From Clostridia bacterium (GTDB lineage Bacteria; Bacillota; Clostridia; Oscillospirales; Acutalibacteraceae), in NCBI GenBank assembly GCA_017550625.1, contig JAFZOL010000048.1, forward strand, positions 1 through 52,115: 52,115 bases of DNA, read 5' to 3'. Positions 1 to 8,780 of the stretch are shown piece by piece (within the stretch, counting starts at the first letter, position 1; each line of letters starts with the position of its first letter). Below the pieces are notes generated by a model. The model did not search any database and was not told the DNA's origin. It saw only the letters and a list, made by a program, of their open reading frames with translations. The position numbers were made by a program, and so were the translations under genes.

Positions 1-490
1 ATCACCTACACCTGCAAAGACTGCGGTTACAGCTTTGACGGCGAAAAAGGCGAGCCGGGCGGCCACCAGTACGGCGATTGGGTCCCCAATGAGAACGGCA
101 CCCACACCAAGACCTGCTCCGTCTGCGCGGAAGGCACGGAAGGCCACAGCGTAACGGCAGACTGCGACTACAACGAGACCCCGCACGCCGCCACCTGCGT
201 TATCGGCGCATACATCACTTACACCTGCAAAGACTGCGGTTATTCCTATGACGGTGAAAAGGGCGAGCCGAACGGCCACCAGTACGGCGATTGGGTTCCC
301 AATGAGAACGGCACCCACACCAAGACCTGCTCCGTCTGCGCGGAAGGCACGGACGGTCACAGCGTAACGGCAGACTGCGACTACAACGAAACGCAGCACG
401 ACGCCACCTGCACGACCGGCGCCTATATCACCTACACCTGCAAAGACTGCGGTTATTCCTACGACGGTGAAAAAGGCGAGCCGAGTGGCC
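1..490 (+). repeat. In-frame 213-bp tandem repeat, 2.3 copies
   Basis: Copies start at 1, 214 and 427, exactly 213 bp (71 codons) apart; the third is interrupted after about 60 bases, at the GEKGEP codons. Differences between copies are few and partly non-synonymous (for example TEGHS against TDGHS), which suggests recent duplication. More copies probably lie upstream of the window. Confidence 0.9.
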
Positions 491-1416
491 ACCGCTTCAC
501 GAAGCAGATCATTGACGACGCGTATCTGAACACCGCGGCTACCTGCACTGCGAAGGCCACCTATTTCTTCGCTTGCGACGTATGCGATGCGAGAGGCACG
601 GAGACGTTTGAGTACGGCGCGCTTGCCGACCATACCCCGGGTGCGGCGGCCGTTGAAAACAACGTTGCGCCTACCTGCACGGCAGGCGGCAGCTACGATT
701 CCGTTGTCAAATGTACGGAATGCGGCACCGAGCTCTCCAGAACGCACGTCACCGTCGGCGCGCTGGGCCATGATTTCGGCGAATGGGCCGTGACAAACGA
801 ACCCACCTGCACCGAGGCCGGTGAGAAGCAGAGAACCTGCTCCCGCTGCCCGGAAACCGAAACCGAAACGGTTCCCGCCCCGGGCCATAATTGGGGCCCG
901 TGGGTCACCGTAACCGAGCCCACCATAGAGGCCGACGGTCTCAGACGCCGCGAATGCGCACGCTGCGGCGCCGTTGAAGAGGAGACGCTTTCGTATGTAT
1001 ACGAAGCCAACCGTCAGATCCAGTTCGTGGTAACCGGCAAAATGCACTACGTGGTGGATCTGGGCAATCAGAAATACGAGATCTACAGCCACAGCACACC
1101 TGCAATTTACTGGTACGATGACTTTTCGCTGACGTTTAACGTGGTCACGCACGAAGATTGGGGCGCGGAAGGCTACATCGTGGTAGTCAACGGCCAGGAG
1201 CTCACACCCAACGCGGACGGTTCCTATACGATCCCGGGCGGCACGGGCTTCGTGATGATCAACTGCTATCAGGTCACGTCCATAACGCCTTCCGATGAAA
1301 GCGGCAGCAGCGCCTGCCCGCACTGCGGTAAGATCCATCCGAACAACCTGTGGGGCCGCATCGTGGCGTTCATCCACCTGCTCATCTGGATCTTTACAAA
1401 ACTGTTCCGTAAATGA
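1..1416 (+). CDS. Repeat-rich CxxC surface protein, C-terminal part (5' end outside window)
   Basis: The reading frame is open from the first base and ends at TAA 1414-1416, leaving 471 residues. It begins with a 71-residue repeat: copy 1 at bases 1-213, copy 2 at 214-426, and a partial third from 427, nearly identical and each starting ITYTCKDCGYS. After these come looser units of the pattern TCT-x2-G followed by C-x2-C and G-H-x-W. The last unit (about 910-1005) has lost its first Cys. A beta-rich module with the block VVNGQEL (near 1192) and a tail starting CPHCGKIH (near 1315), ending in an aromatic hydrophobic stretch and Arg-Lys, close the protein. Both module and tail recur in the 1,889-residue protein at 19631-25300. 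Extracellular location is inferred from that relative, which has a signal peptide. Metal binding by the Cys/His units is possible but unproven; function unknown. Confidence 0.85.
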   Translation: MTYTCKDCGYSFDGEKGEPGGHQYGDWVPNENGTHTKTCSVCAEGTEGHSVTADCDYNETPHAATCVIGAYITYTCKDCGYSYDGEKGEPNGHQYGDWVPNENGTHTKTCSVCAEGTDGHSVTADCDYNETQHDATCTTGAYITYTCKDCGYSYDGEKGEPSGHRFTKQIIDDAYLNTAATCTAKATYFFACDVCDARGTETFEYGALADHTPGAAAVENNVAPTCTAGGSYDSVVKCTECGTELSRTHVTVGALGHDFGEWAVTNEPTCTEAGEKQRTCSRCPETETETVPAPGHNWGPWVTVTEPTIEADGLRRRECARCGAVEEETLSYVYEANRQIQFVVTGKMHYVVDLGNQKYEIYSHSTPAIYWYDDFSLTFNVVTHEDWGAEGYIVVVNGQELTPNADGSYTIPGGTGFVMINCYQVTSITPSDESGSSACPHCGKIHPNNLWGRIVAFIHLLIWIFTKLFRK

Positions 1417-1460
1417 TCCCACGGGGTATTTCCTTACAATTGAATCATTAAAATAAGGGA

Positions 1461-1601
1461 GGTCGGGCGCACGCACTTAAGGAGAAAGCAGGTTTCTCGC
1501 GCTCCTTCCCGCCGGCACTGCATGACCGGCGCAGGAGATCCGCAAGGTTTACCCTGTGCCGGTCAGATTTTTCGAGCCAAAAACAGCTGACGAAAAACTG
1601 C
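1461..1601 (+). ncRNA. Candidate structured RNA, copy A
   Basis: This 141-nt block matches a 143-nt block at 51973-52115 in length and in order of conserved segments: GGTYGGGC at the 5' end, CAGGTTTYTCGC, CTYTTCCCGCC-like, a hairpin, TCAGATT then TTCG, and AGCTG-CGA-AAAACTGC at the 3' end. The central hairpin (arms 1524-1535 and 1553-1564, with a GCAA loop region) varies in sequence between copies but keeps its pairing, as expected of RNA structure. No plus-strand gene follows for 6 kb, so it is not a riboswitch for a downstream gene. A TAAAAT -10-like box lies at 1449-1454. Family unknown to me; the raiA motif is one family worth testing. The true 3' end may extend to the hairpin at 1641-1679. 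Confidence 0.5.
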
Positions 1602-1640
1602 TTCGCACCGCAACGGATGTATTATTCCGAAAGACAAGAC

Positions 1641-1679
1641 ACAGGGGTTGGAATATCCTGACGGATATCCAACCCCTGT
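1641..1679. repeat. Near-perfect palindrome (hairpin)
   Basis: Arms ACAGGGGTTGG and CCAACCCCTGT enclose AATATCC-TGAC-GGATATCC. No U-run follows, so it is not a standard terminator. Its core is the reverse complement of the hairpin core at 52048-52060 in copy B of the candidate RNA. It may be the 3' hairpin of copy A or an independent palindromic repeat. The rest of 1680-1840 shows nothing I can name. Confidence 0.7.
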
Positions 1680-1843
1680 AACACAGTATTTCACAAATAA
1701 GTGCGCCGCTGCGACTGCTTCATCCCTAAGCGCGGGTCTTTTTTATCAAAGGGTGAGTTATATCATCTGTTTTTGTGGTTTTCAAGGAAACCAGAAAACA
1801 TTCTGTTTTGTATTTAACATGGAATCAGATCATTGCCCGTGCA

Positions 1844-1887
1844 GTAAAAAACCACCTTTGCCGTAGCAGACAAAAGTGGTTTTTTAC
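1844..1887 (-). terminator. Intrinsic terminator after hsdS (works on both strands)
   Basis: Perfect 12-bp arms GTAAAAAACCAC (1844-1855) and GTGGTTTTTTAC (1876-1887). Read on the minus strand, the stem ends in a U-run after the hsdS stop at 1960. The symmetric A/T runs also fit a plus-strand terminator. Confidence 0.75.
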
Positions 1888-1959
1888 ATGTAACTCGACT
1901 CCCCGCGTGATACAAAGAATCATAAGGTGCAAACAGGTTTCTTTCACACGATAAGCCGT

Positions 1960-3411
1960 TTATTTCAGCCGGTCACAAAGCGGCAGGAGCTCCTCCAGCT
2001 TGGCGACAATGCGCTTCTGTTCGGCAAAAGGTGGTAAAGGGATTAAAAAGTGTTTTAATTTGTCCGCTTTAATTCCCTTTGCAGTGGTACCAGTGCAATT
2101 ATCATAAAGCTGCTGTTGAAATGCGGGAGACAAAATATAATACATAAACAGACTTGAGAAAGCTGTTTTCTCTTTGTATTCCTTGAAAGTGATTATTCTT
2201 TGACCACAAGAGCATTCATCCAAGTCGCAAAGTGCAGCATTTCCCATCGGAGCTTCAGTCGTAAAAAGCAGGTCTCCTTTTTGTGTTATTCCACGGCTTT
2301 GCCTTCCATTGTATTCTTCACGAGAAATGTATTCTTTTCTCGTGTAGTCCATATAACCTTGTTTGATATTAGAGGCAGTTATCAAAAAGACCCCTTCGGT
2401 AATCTTATTTGGTGTTTTACCGCGATAATCAACGAAATCAAACAGCTGATTTAATTCTACCATACACCAACTGTCAGGAATATCGAAATCCATTGAAGAA
2501 TAATTAAGTTCATCCTTACAGGGTTTGATTCCTTTATGGTAGATGGTTAAACTACGAAACAACTCATCTCCTGTGCCTTCTTCGGGACGCTGCTCAACAA
2601 GTTTGCCCTGAATCGCCATCTGAAGGATGGACTTCTGCATATCCACCGGAAAACGGGTATTGAAAGCCTCCAGCCTTGTATACGCCTGTTCGTAGCGGTC
2701 AAAACAATTTTCAAAAACCGAAAGCGCTTCATTTATGCGTTTCTGTTCTTTTTTAGGTGGTAGTGGAATAGGCATCAATCGTAAATCATCAAGGTTTATC
2801 TTAAAAGTGTGCGTTCCACCGCCCACTTTGACTTTTTGAATCCAAGCGAACCCATATCCAGAATTTATCACTAAAGCGATATAATCAGCTATTTCTTTGT
2901 CTATTAGTTTAATGAGCCCCAGACTAACAAAAATACTAAACTCGATATCGGTATCAATTTTGAGAGCTTTGCCAAGAGTTCCTATCCTGCAAATTAAAAC
3001 ATCATTTTTTTCAGGTTTGCACCGCAAAGTTAATTGTTTGTGCTCTTCCGGTGTTATAAATTTTGTATTAGAAAAGTCCAAGAAACCGCTGGATATATCT
3101 TTAACAGAAACAAACGGGATTCCACTGTCAACATAAGAAGGCGTTTTATGAGTTCCGTCCGAAATTAAGCAGCACAAATCAATTAGCCTAACCCATTTCC
3201 AGTTTTCGGGAATATCAAAGGGGGCATCCTCTTCAGAGTTTTCTGAAATAGGCTTTTCTTTTTTTATCTTGCCTTCCTTAATCAGTCTCGCTTTTTCTGC
3301 CTGTATCTGGGTATAAAGTTCCTCGCCCGTGCCTTCAGACGGATCCTGCGGCACAAGCTTTCCCTGAATTGCAAGCTGCAGTATGCTGTTTTTTAATTCC
3401 TGCGGCGTCAT
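1960..3411 (-). CDS. hsdS: Type I restriction-modification specificity subunit HsdS
   Basis: 483 residues. HsdS gives the type I enzyme its DNA target, with one half-site read by each target recognition domain. The protein has the expected two-fold build: a conserved helix segment (KNSILQLAIQGKLVPQ) at the N-terminus, a first recognition domain (about 65-225, start PENWKWVRL), a second copy of the helix segment (QKSILQMAIQGKLVEQ) mid-protein, and a second recognition domain (about 310-460, start PDSWCMVEL). The end, LPPFAEQKRIVAKLEELL, is the typical distal conserved helix. The start ATG overlaps the hsdM stop by 4 nt (ATGA), so translation is coupled. The gene is the most AT-rich of the operon, common for hsdS because recognition domains are exchanged. 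Family assignment is firm; the target sequence cannot be read from the protein. Confidence 0.95.
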   Translation of the reverse strand: MTPQELKNSILQLAIQGKLVPQDPSEGTGEELYTQIQAEKARLIKEGKIKKEKPISENSEEDAPFDIPENWKWVRLIDLCCLISDGTHKTPSYVDSGIPFVSVKDISSGFLDFSNTKFITPEEHKQLTLRCKPEKNDVLICRIGTLGKALKIDTDIEFSIFVSLGLIKLIDKEIADYIALVINSGYGFAWIQKVKVGGGTHTFKINLDDLRLMPIPLPPKKEQKRINEALSVFENCFDRYEQAYTRLEAFNTRFPVDMQKSILQMAIQGKLVEQRPEEGTGDELFRSLTIYHKGIKPCKDELNYSSMDFDIPDSWCMVELNQLFDFVDYRGKTPNKITEGVFLITASNIKQGYMDYTRKEYISREEYNGRQSRGITQKGDLLFTTEAPMGNAALCDLDECSCGQRIITFKEYKEKTAFSSLFMYYILSPAFQQQLYDNCTGTTAKGIKADKLKHFLIPLPPFAEQKRIVAKLEELLPLCDRLK

Positions 3412-4883
3412 TCTTTTGCTCCTCCGAGAAGCGCGGTGATTTCCGCGAGCACCCGGTCGATCTCCGCATTGAGAGAAGCGCGTTCTTCTTCGTGTCTCTG
3501 GATCAGATCCAGCGGATCAAGGATCTCTTCTTCCTCATGTGGATAGCCGCACTGATCCAGGTTGAATCCCAGATCCTCCGTCATCTCTTTGTATGTGAAG
3601 CACCGCGCCTTATCAAATCCGTCCACGGACAGGGCCTGACGGTCGTTCCACCACTCCAGCGCGGGAGCAAAGTGCTCCAGCTTCATCGGCTTTGTTTTGC
3701 TGAAGTGTTTGTAGCCCTCCGGCATATCCAAACGGTAGAACCACGTTTCCTTCGTGGGGCCGGTACGGTCAAAGAACAGGATGTTCGTGGTGATGGACGT
3801 ATACGGCGAAAAGACGCTGCCCGGCATACGGATCACGGTATGCAGGTTGAATTCGGAAAGCAGCTTCTTTTTGATATTGATCTTGGCGTTATCCGTACCG
3901 AACAGGAAGCCGTCCGGCAGGATCACGGCGGCGCGGCCGTTTGCTTTCAGCCGGTACATGATTACGGACATAAACAGATCGGCGGTCTCGGAGCTTGCCA
4001 GATCGGCGGGGAAATGATTCTTGACCTCGGCCTTTTCGCTGCCGCCGTAGGGCGGATTCATCAGGATCACGTCAAACTGGTCGTCAACGGTATAGTCCAG
4101 CACGTCCCGCAGCAGGCTGTTGTCGTGGAACACCTGCGGAACGTCCAGATCGTGCAGCAGCATATTCGTAATGCAGAGCATATACGGGAACTGCTTTTTT
4201 TCGATGCCGTAGATGGAATGGCTATAGGCGTATTCGTCGTCGGTAGTCTGCACCTTCTGCTTGAGCGCCTTCAGCCATGAAGTAATGAAGCCGCCCGTGC
4301 CGCAGGCGAAATCCGCCATGGTTTCCCCGATCTGCGGATCGATCATCTGTGCCATGAAATCCGTCACGGCGCGGGGCGTATAGAATTCACCGGCGGACCC
4401 GGCGCTTTGCAGTTCCTTCAGGATCGATTCATAGATCTCGCCGAACGCGTGGCTCTCCTCATAATCGCTGAGATCCAGTTCGTCGATCACGTTGATCACC
4501 TGACGCAGAAGAACACCGTCCTTCATATAGTTATTGGCGTCGGCAAAGGTGGTCTGCACGATGGCTTTCTTGATGGGCGTGGAAGCGTCCACCGGAAGAT
4601 TCTTCAGCGTGGGAAACAGGGTGTTGTTTACGAAATTCAGCAGCGTATCGCCCGTGATCCCCTTGCCGGTCTCATCGTGCGCCCAGTTTGACCAGCGGCA
4701 TTCGTCCGGGATGATCGACTCGTAATCCTCATCGTCCCATTCCCAGTCCTGCTCCTTGGCGTCGTATACTTTCAGAAACAGCATCCACGCGATCTGCTCG
4801 ATGCGCTGGGCGTCGCCGTTGATACCGGCGTCGTTACGCATAATGTCGCGCAGCCGTTTTACAAATCCGGATAAATTCGCCAT
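3408..4883 (-). CDS. hsdM: Type I restriction-modification DNA methyltransferase HsdM (N6-adenine)
   Basis: 491 residues. HsdM transfers a methyl group from S-adenosylmethionine to adenine in the HsdS target and, with HsdS, forms the methylase core of the complex. The N-terminal helical HsdM_N region is followed by the SAM-binding motif FACGTGGF (about 192-199) and the catalytic motif NPPYGG (276-281), the NPPY class of amino-methylases. The region FYTPRAVTDFMAQ just before motif I is also typical. The start lies 4 nt after the hsdR stop and the stop overlaps hsdS, so the three genes are one operon transcribed hsdR-hsdM-hsdS. No frameshift or missing motif is seen, so the methylase should be active. 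Confidence 0.97.
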   Translation of the reverse strand: MANLSGFVKRLRDIMRNDAGINGDAQRIEQIAWMLFLKVYDAKEQDWEWDDEDYESIIPDECRWSNWAHDETGKGITGDTLLNFVNNTLFPTLKNLPVDASTPIKKAIVQTTFADANNYMKDGVLLRQVINVIDELDLSDYEESHAFGEIYESILKELQSAGSAGEFYTPRAVTDFMAQMIDPQIGETMADFACGTGGFITSWLKALKQKVQTTDDEYAYSHSIYGIEKKQFPYMLCITNMLLHDLDVPQVFHDNSLLRDVLDYTVDDQFDVILMNPPYGGSEKAEVKNHFPADLASSETADLFMSVIMYRLKANGRAAVILPDGFLFGTDNAKINIKKKLLSEFNLHTVIRMPGSVFSPYTSITTNILFFDRTGPTKETWFYRLDMPEGYKHFSKTKPMKLEHFAPALEWWNDRQALSVDGFDKARCFTYKEMTEDLGFNLDQCGYPHEEEEILDPLDLIQRHEEERASLNAEIDRVLAEITALLGGAKE

Positions 4884-4887
4884 ACTC

Positions 4888-7227
4888 TTAACCTACCTCA
4901 TCCTCATAGATCGCGTCTTCCAATTCCTGCACGGCTTTCAGGTATCCGGCCTTGCCGCCGAAATACGATGAAATGCGGGCGGGTTTGCCGTATTTCAGGA
5001 ACGGATCCAGTTTCAGGATCTCGGCCTTGCCGATCTCGTAAATGCCGAGGTTCATATACTTATCCAGCAGCGTTTCGAGGATCTCTCTCGCAACGCCGCT
5101 GTAACGGCTGAGAAAACCACGTTTCTTGACGTTGTTCGCCCGCTCCCGTCTGGTGAGCGGTTTTTTATCGAACGCCAGATGGCAGATGAAATCGAAGTCA
5201 TCCACGTCGCTCATGTCCATATCGGCTTTTAGCTTTTCCAGATCGATACCGCGTTCCAGCAGCATATCGCGAATCTGTTCCTTATTCGGATTCTTTCTCC
5301 ATTCGCGAATGAAACTGTCAAGCGACGCGTATTCACCGCGGATATTTTCTTTGGTATAGTCCACGATGCTTTCCTGCCGGAGCAGTTTGCCGTTGGCGTC
5401 GTAAATGGATACCGTCTTGTGAATGATCTCCACGCGGCAGCCGCTGCGGTCAACGATCGGTTTGACTTTCGGCGGTCCGGGCGGCAACGGAGGCTCTGGG
5501 CCGGGGCCGGGGGCGGGCGGCGGATCACCCGGCTTCTTCGGTTCAAAGCCGGGATCGACTTCAATGGGGCCGTCCCATTCAGGATCGGCAAACAGACGGG
5601 TGACGTTGCGGAAATCCATGACGACGAAATGCGTTTTGCCTTCTTTTTCACGCAAACGGGTGCCGCGGCCGATGATCTGCTTGAATTCCGTCATGGAGCC
5701 GATCATTTCATCCAGAACGATCAGCTTCGTCATTTTGCAGTCCGCGCCGGTGGAAAGCAGCTTTGACGTGGTCGCGATCACGGGGTACGGCGCGGAAACG
5801 GAAATGAAGTAATCCAGTTTGCTTTTGCCGTAAACGTCGCTGCCGGTGATCCGCACCACGTAATCGGGGTTCACTTTCACCATATCGGCGTTCAGATTCA
5901 CCAGCGCGATCCGCATCCGTTCGGCGGCGTCTTCCGTAGCGCAGAACACGATGGTCTTTGCCATGCGGTCCGTGGCTTTCAGATAACGCGTGATCTCGGA
6001 AGCGACCTGCTGGATGCGGTCTTCGATCACGATATTGTAATCGAAATCGCTGTTGGTATAAATGCGATCCTCGATGGGGTTTCCGAATTTATCGAGCTGC
6101 CCTCTCTCGGGCCGCCAGCCTTCGCCGATATCCGTGGTGATGCTGATCACCTTGAACGGCGCGAGGAAACCGTCCTCGATGCCTTCTCTGAGGCTGTAGG
6201 TATAGATCGGATCGCCGAAATATGTGATATTGGAGATATACTTCGTTTCCTTCGGCGTCGCCGTCATACCGATCTGCGTCGCTGAATTGAAATACTCCAG
6301 AATCCTGCGCCAGCGGCTTTCTTCCTTCGCGGAGCCGCGGTGACACTCGTCAACGATGATCAGATCGAAAAAGTCCGGGGCGAAGAGCTCCGAAAAATGC
6401 TCCTGATCGTCGTCGCCCACAAGCTGCTGATACAGAGAAAAGTATACTTCGTGAGAAGTGATCGTGCTGCGGTCGTCCTTCGCCACGTTGATCTTATGGA
6501 TCACCTTTTCCAGCGGCGCGAAGTCCTGCTGGATAGACTGGTCCACCAGAATGTTGCGGTCGGCAAGATAAAGGATCTTGCTCTTCATGCCGCTGCGGAG
6601 CAGCCTGTAAACGATTTGGAAAGCCGTATAGGTTTTGCCGGTACCGGTCGCCATCACAAGCAGAAGCCGGTCCTGACCGCGGGCGATAGCGTCAACGGTC
6701 CGGTTGATCGCGATCCGCTGATAATAGCGGGGCGGATATGTGGTCTGGCTGCTGTAATACGGCTGGTCGATCATTTTCTGCTGGGCCGGGGTGATGCCTG
6801 TACCGCCGTCCCGTTCCGCTTTGTAACGGGCGATCAGTTCATCTTCCGTCGGGAATTCATCCAGACCGAATTCACGCTCCGTGCCGGTCAGGAAGTCATG
6901 CTCGGCAAAACCGTCGCCGTTGGAGCTGAAAGCAAACGGGAGATCCAGCATCTGGGCATACGTCATTGCCTGCTGAAGCCCGTAGGAAACGCTGTGGTTG
7001 TTGTCCTTCGCTTCAACAATGGCGATCGGGTTATTCGCGTTCAGATAGAGGATGTAGTCCGCACGTTTCGGCTTTTCCCTGAACACCAGATTGCCTTTCA
7101 GGTTGATCTTGCCGTCGGTGATCTGCGTCTCCATCGTGATTTTGTGAATATCCCATTTGGAGGTAATAGCCGGAGTGATAAACTGCAGCTTTACATCTTC
7201 TTCAGTCATATCCTTTTTATCCAGCAC
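4888..7227 (-). CDS. hsdR: Type I restriction endonuclease subunit HsdR
   Basis: 779 residues from the GTG at 7227. HsdR translocates DNA with ATP and cuts it when the HsdS site is unmethylated. An N-terminal nuclease domain carries a PD-(D/E)xK set (D57, E72-A-K74). The SF2 motor has Walker A MATGTGKTYTAF (near 190), DECHRG (near 292), GMTATP (near 320) and the late motif IIGRGTRLR. A Pro/Gly-rich linker (near 580-605) precedes a C-terminal domain that probably contacts the methylase. I prefer GTG over an in-frame ATG 30 nt upstream because AGGAGGG sits 6-7 nt before the GTG. A -10 box at 7270-7275 would also leave that ATG almost no leader. All motifs are intact. Confidence 0.95.
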   Translation of the reverse strand: MLDKKDMTEEDVKLQFITPAITSKWDIHKITMETQITDGKINLKGNLVFREKPKRADYILYLNANNPIAIVEAKDNNHSVSYGLQQAMTYAQMLDLPFAFSSNGDGFAEHDFLTGTEREFGLDEFPTEDELIARYKAERDGGTGITPAQQKMIDQPYYSSQTTYPPRYYQRIAINRTVDAIARGQDRLLLVMATGTGKTYTAFQIVYRLLRSGMKSKILYLADRNILVDQSIQQDFAPLEKVIHKINVAKDDRSTITSHEVYFSLYQQLVGDDDQEHFSELFAPDFFDLIIVDECHRGSAKEESRWRRILEYFNSATQIGMTATPKETKYISNITYFGDPIYTYSLREGIEDGFLAPFKVISITTDIGEGWRPERGQLDKFGNPIEDRIYTNSDFDYNIVIEDRIQQVASEITRYLKATDRMAKTIVFCATEDAAERMRIALVNLNADMVKVNPDYVVRITGSDVYGKSKLDYFISVSAPYPVIATTSKLLSTGADCKMTKLIVLDEMIGSMTEFKQIIGRGTRLREKEGKTHFVVMDFRNVTRLFADPEWDGPIEVDPGFEPKKPGDPPPAPGPGPEPPLPPGPPKVKPIVDRSGCRVEIIHKTVSIYDANGKLLRQESIVDYTKENIRGEYASLDSFIREWRKNPNKEQIRDMLLERGIDLEKLKADMDMSDVDDFDFICHLAFDKKPLTRRERANNVKKRGFLSRYSGVAREILETLLDKYMNLGIYEIGKAEILKLDPFLKYGKPARISSYFGGKAGYLKAVQELEDAIYEDEVG

Positions 7228-7269
7228 GACGCACCCTCCTTTTTCAGCAGTTTTCATTGTATTTAAATA

Positions 7270-7275
7270 ATTATA
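7270..7275 (-). promoter_or_regulatory. Extended -10 promoter of the hsd operon
   Basis: On the minus strand the sequence reads TGATATAAT, an extended -10 (TGN-TATAAT) with no convincing -35. Expected transcription start is near 7263, giving a leader of about 36 nt before the GTG of hsdR. Confidence 0.6.
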
Positions 7276-7299
7276 TCATAGATTTCCGGCCTTTGCTAC

Positions 7300-7329
7300 C
7301 CCTCTCGAAAAAAACGGGAGGGTTTTTTT
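7300..7329 (+). terminator. Orphan plus-strand terminator-like hairpin
   Basis: CCCTCTCG and CGGGAGGG arms (7300-7307, 7315-7322, one G-T pair) are followed by seven Ts. No plus-strand gene precedes it; it may stop antisense transcription entering from the hsd side. Confidence 0.5.
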
Positions 7330-7372
7330 GTTTTCTCCGCAAAACTGGATCTTCAACAAGAATCAAAATTTC

Positions 7373-7397
7373 GAAAAAAGGAGCCTTTTACGGCTCC
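7373..7397 (-). terminator. Second terminator downstream of tRNA-Val
   Basis: On the minus strand, stem GGAGCC / GGCTCC (7380-7385 with 7392-7397) is followed by a run of six Us. It would stop transcripts that pass the first terminator at 7473-7520, and so insulates the hsd promoter. Confidence 0.65.
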
Positions 7398-7472
7398 CGG
7401 CTGTTGACCGGGCAGAACGATTTGCCCCCTTGGCCTTGAAACGATTGTTATGGGACCGGCGTTTTCGGGGGA

Positions 7473-7520
7473 ATAAAAAAAACAATTGCAGTGACCGATA
7501 ATTGTATCGATCACTGCAAT
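7473..7520 (-). terminator. Terminator of tRNA-Val
   Basis: A stem of about 15 bp (arms 7485-7499 and 7506-7520) is followed on the minus strand by a U-run (As at 7473-7482). It begins a few bases after the tRNA 3' end. Confidence 0.85.
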
Positions 7521-7525
7521 AGATT

Positions 7526-7602
<77 letters not shown>

Positions 7603-7740
7603 GAACAGTGACTTCATTATACACTGCCTTTTTCGGTTCGTCAAGAGGAAATTTCGTTTTTTCGGGCGCGATTTTTACTTTTTGGCCGCCGGGAGGGGCG
7701 GGAAATCGTCCGCGCGGGGCGTTTCTTCGGGCGCGAGCCC

Positions 7741-7770
7741 TTGACAAACGCCGGGCGGCGGGGGTATAAT
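7741..7770 (+). promoter_or_regulatory. Sigma-A promoter for the VanY-like gene
   Basis: TTGACA (7741-7746), 18-nt spacer, TATAAT (7765-7770): both boxes match consensus. Transcription should start near 7777, about 55 nt before the ATG at 7833. Confidence 0.85.
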
Positions 7771-7832
7771 AGACAGGTCCGGCAGCGGGAAGAGGCCGGG
7801 CTTTGCCAAACCGACGAAAGAGGCTTTACGAC

Positions 7833-8624
7833 ATGAAAAAACCGATCGGCGTTCTCGCCGTGCTTTTATGTATCGCGCTATTATGCTCCTGTCTGCAGTA
7901 CCGACAGACCGAGGAGCTGATCGATACGCTCACCCTGTCGCCCGAGATGGGCGCGCTGCCCGAAACCACCGAGCCGCCGACCTCCGAACCGACCACCGAG
8001 CCCACCACCGAAGAGCCCACCACCGAGGCGCCGACCGACGGCAGGGAGTATCTCGGCTTCACCGAAACGGGCTTTCCGCTGTTCACGCGCGACGGCGCGA
8101 CCTATGTGGAAACGACCTACGGCGAGGTGCTGATCGCGAACAAGACCTACACGCTGCCCGCGGACTACGGCCCCGGCGACCTTACGCCCGAATGCCGCGC
8201 CGCCTTCGAGACCATGCGCGCCGCCGCAGCCGCCGAAGGGCTGAGCCTGTGGGTGCTGTCGGGCTACCGCTCGTATTGGACGCAGCAGAACCTCTATAAC
8301 CGCTACTGCGCGATGGACGGCGTTGCCGCCGCGGACACCTATTCCGCCCGGCCCGGCCACTCGGAGCACCAGACGGGCCTCGCGATCGACGTCAACTCCG
8401 TCGAGAATGAATTCGCCTACACCGCCGAAGGCAAGTGGCTCGCCGCGCACGCGCACGAATACGGCTTTATTATCCGCTACGCGAAGGACAAAGAGGATAT
8501 CACGGGCTATATCTACGAGCCGTGGCACGTCCGCTACCTCGGCGAAGGCCTCGCCGCCGAGGTGTACGACAGCGGCCTGTGCCTTGAGGAATTCTTCGGC
8601 ATCGACTCCGTTTACGCGGATTGA
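7833..8624 (+). CDS. VanY-family D-alanyl-D-alanine carboxypeptidase, lipoprotein
   Basis: 263 residues. Enzymes of this LAS metallopeptidase group remove the terminal D-Ala from peptidoglycan stem peptides on the outer face of the membrane. A short signal peptide ends in the lipobox-like LLCSC (lipidated Cys about 20). A Thr/Glu/Pro-rich linker with TTEPTTE-like repeats (about 45-70) holds the domain off the membrane. The catalytic domain carries the Zn/active-site motif SEHQTGLAID (H179, D186) and EPWHVRY (E229, H232), plus the usual SGYRSYWTQQ segment. The ATG at 7833 is chosen over an upstream in-frame start because it begins the signal peptide and has GAAAGAGG before it. It is monocistronic between its own promoter and terminator. 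It could affect wall cross-linking; a glycopeptide resistance role is not supported by any van neighbour. Confidence 0.9.
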   Translation: MKKPIGVLAVLLCIALLCSCLQYRQTEELIDTLTLSPEMGALPETTEPPTSEPTTEPTTEEPTTEAPTDGREYLGFTETGFPLFTRDGATYVETTYGEVLIANKTYTLPADYGPGDLTPECRAAFETMRAAAAAEGLSLWVLSGYRSYWTQQNLYNRYCAMDGVAAADTYSARPGHSEHQTGLAIDVNSVENEFAYTAEGKWLAAHAHEYGFIIRYAKDKEDITGYIYEPWHVRYLGEGLAAEVYDSGLCLEEFFGIDSVYAD

Positions 8625-8636
8625 GGATCACGAAAA

Positions 8637-8661
8637 AAAACCGCCTCCGGCGGTTTTTTTG
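8637..8661 (+). terminator. Terminator after the VanY-like gene
   Basis: AACCGCC-TCC-GGCGGTT hairpin (8639-8655) followed by a T-run. Confidence 0.9.
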
Positions 8662-8697
8662 TTTTGTAACGTTTTTGTGAACCCCCTGCGCCCGCTC

Positions 8698-8726
8698 TTG
8701 CGCTTGGCGCGAAAGCGTGCTATACT
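8698..8726 (+). promoter_or_regulatory. Promoter of the secreted metallophosphoesterase
   Basis: TTGCGC (8698-8703), 17-nt spacer, TATACT (8721-8726), preceded by TGC. The start codon follows about 55 nt downstream. Confidence 0.65.
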
Positions 8727-8780
8727 GATCCCATAGCCCCGCAAGACGGGGCCGAAACCACGGGAAACGGAGCGATGACC

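Noticed and set aside
1461-1601. Riboswitch for a downstream gene
   Set aside because: The next plus-strand gene starts at 7833 beyond a convergent operon, so no gene is placed to be controlled.
1648-1866. 72-codon frame between the surface protein and hsdS
   Set aside because: It starts inside a palindrome and ends within a terminator, with no ribosome binding site and no sequence signature.
3369-4280. 303-codon plus-strand frame over hsdM
   Set aside because: Antisense to a motif-complete methyltransferase; no domain recognised.
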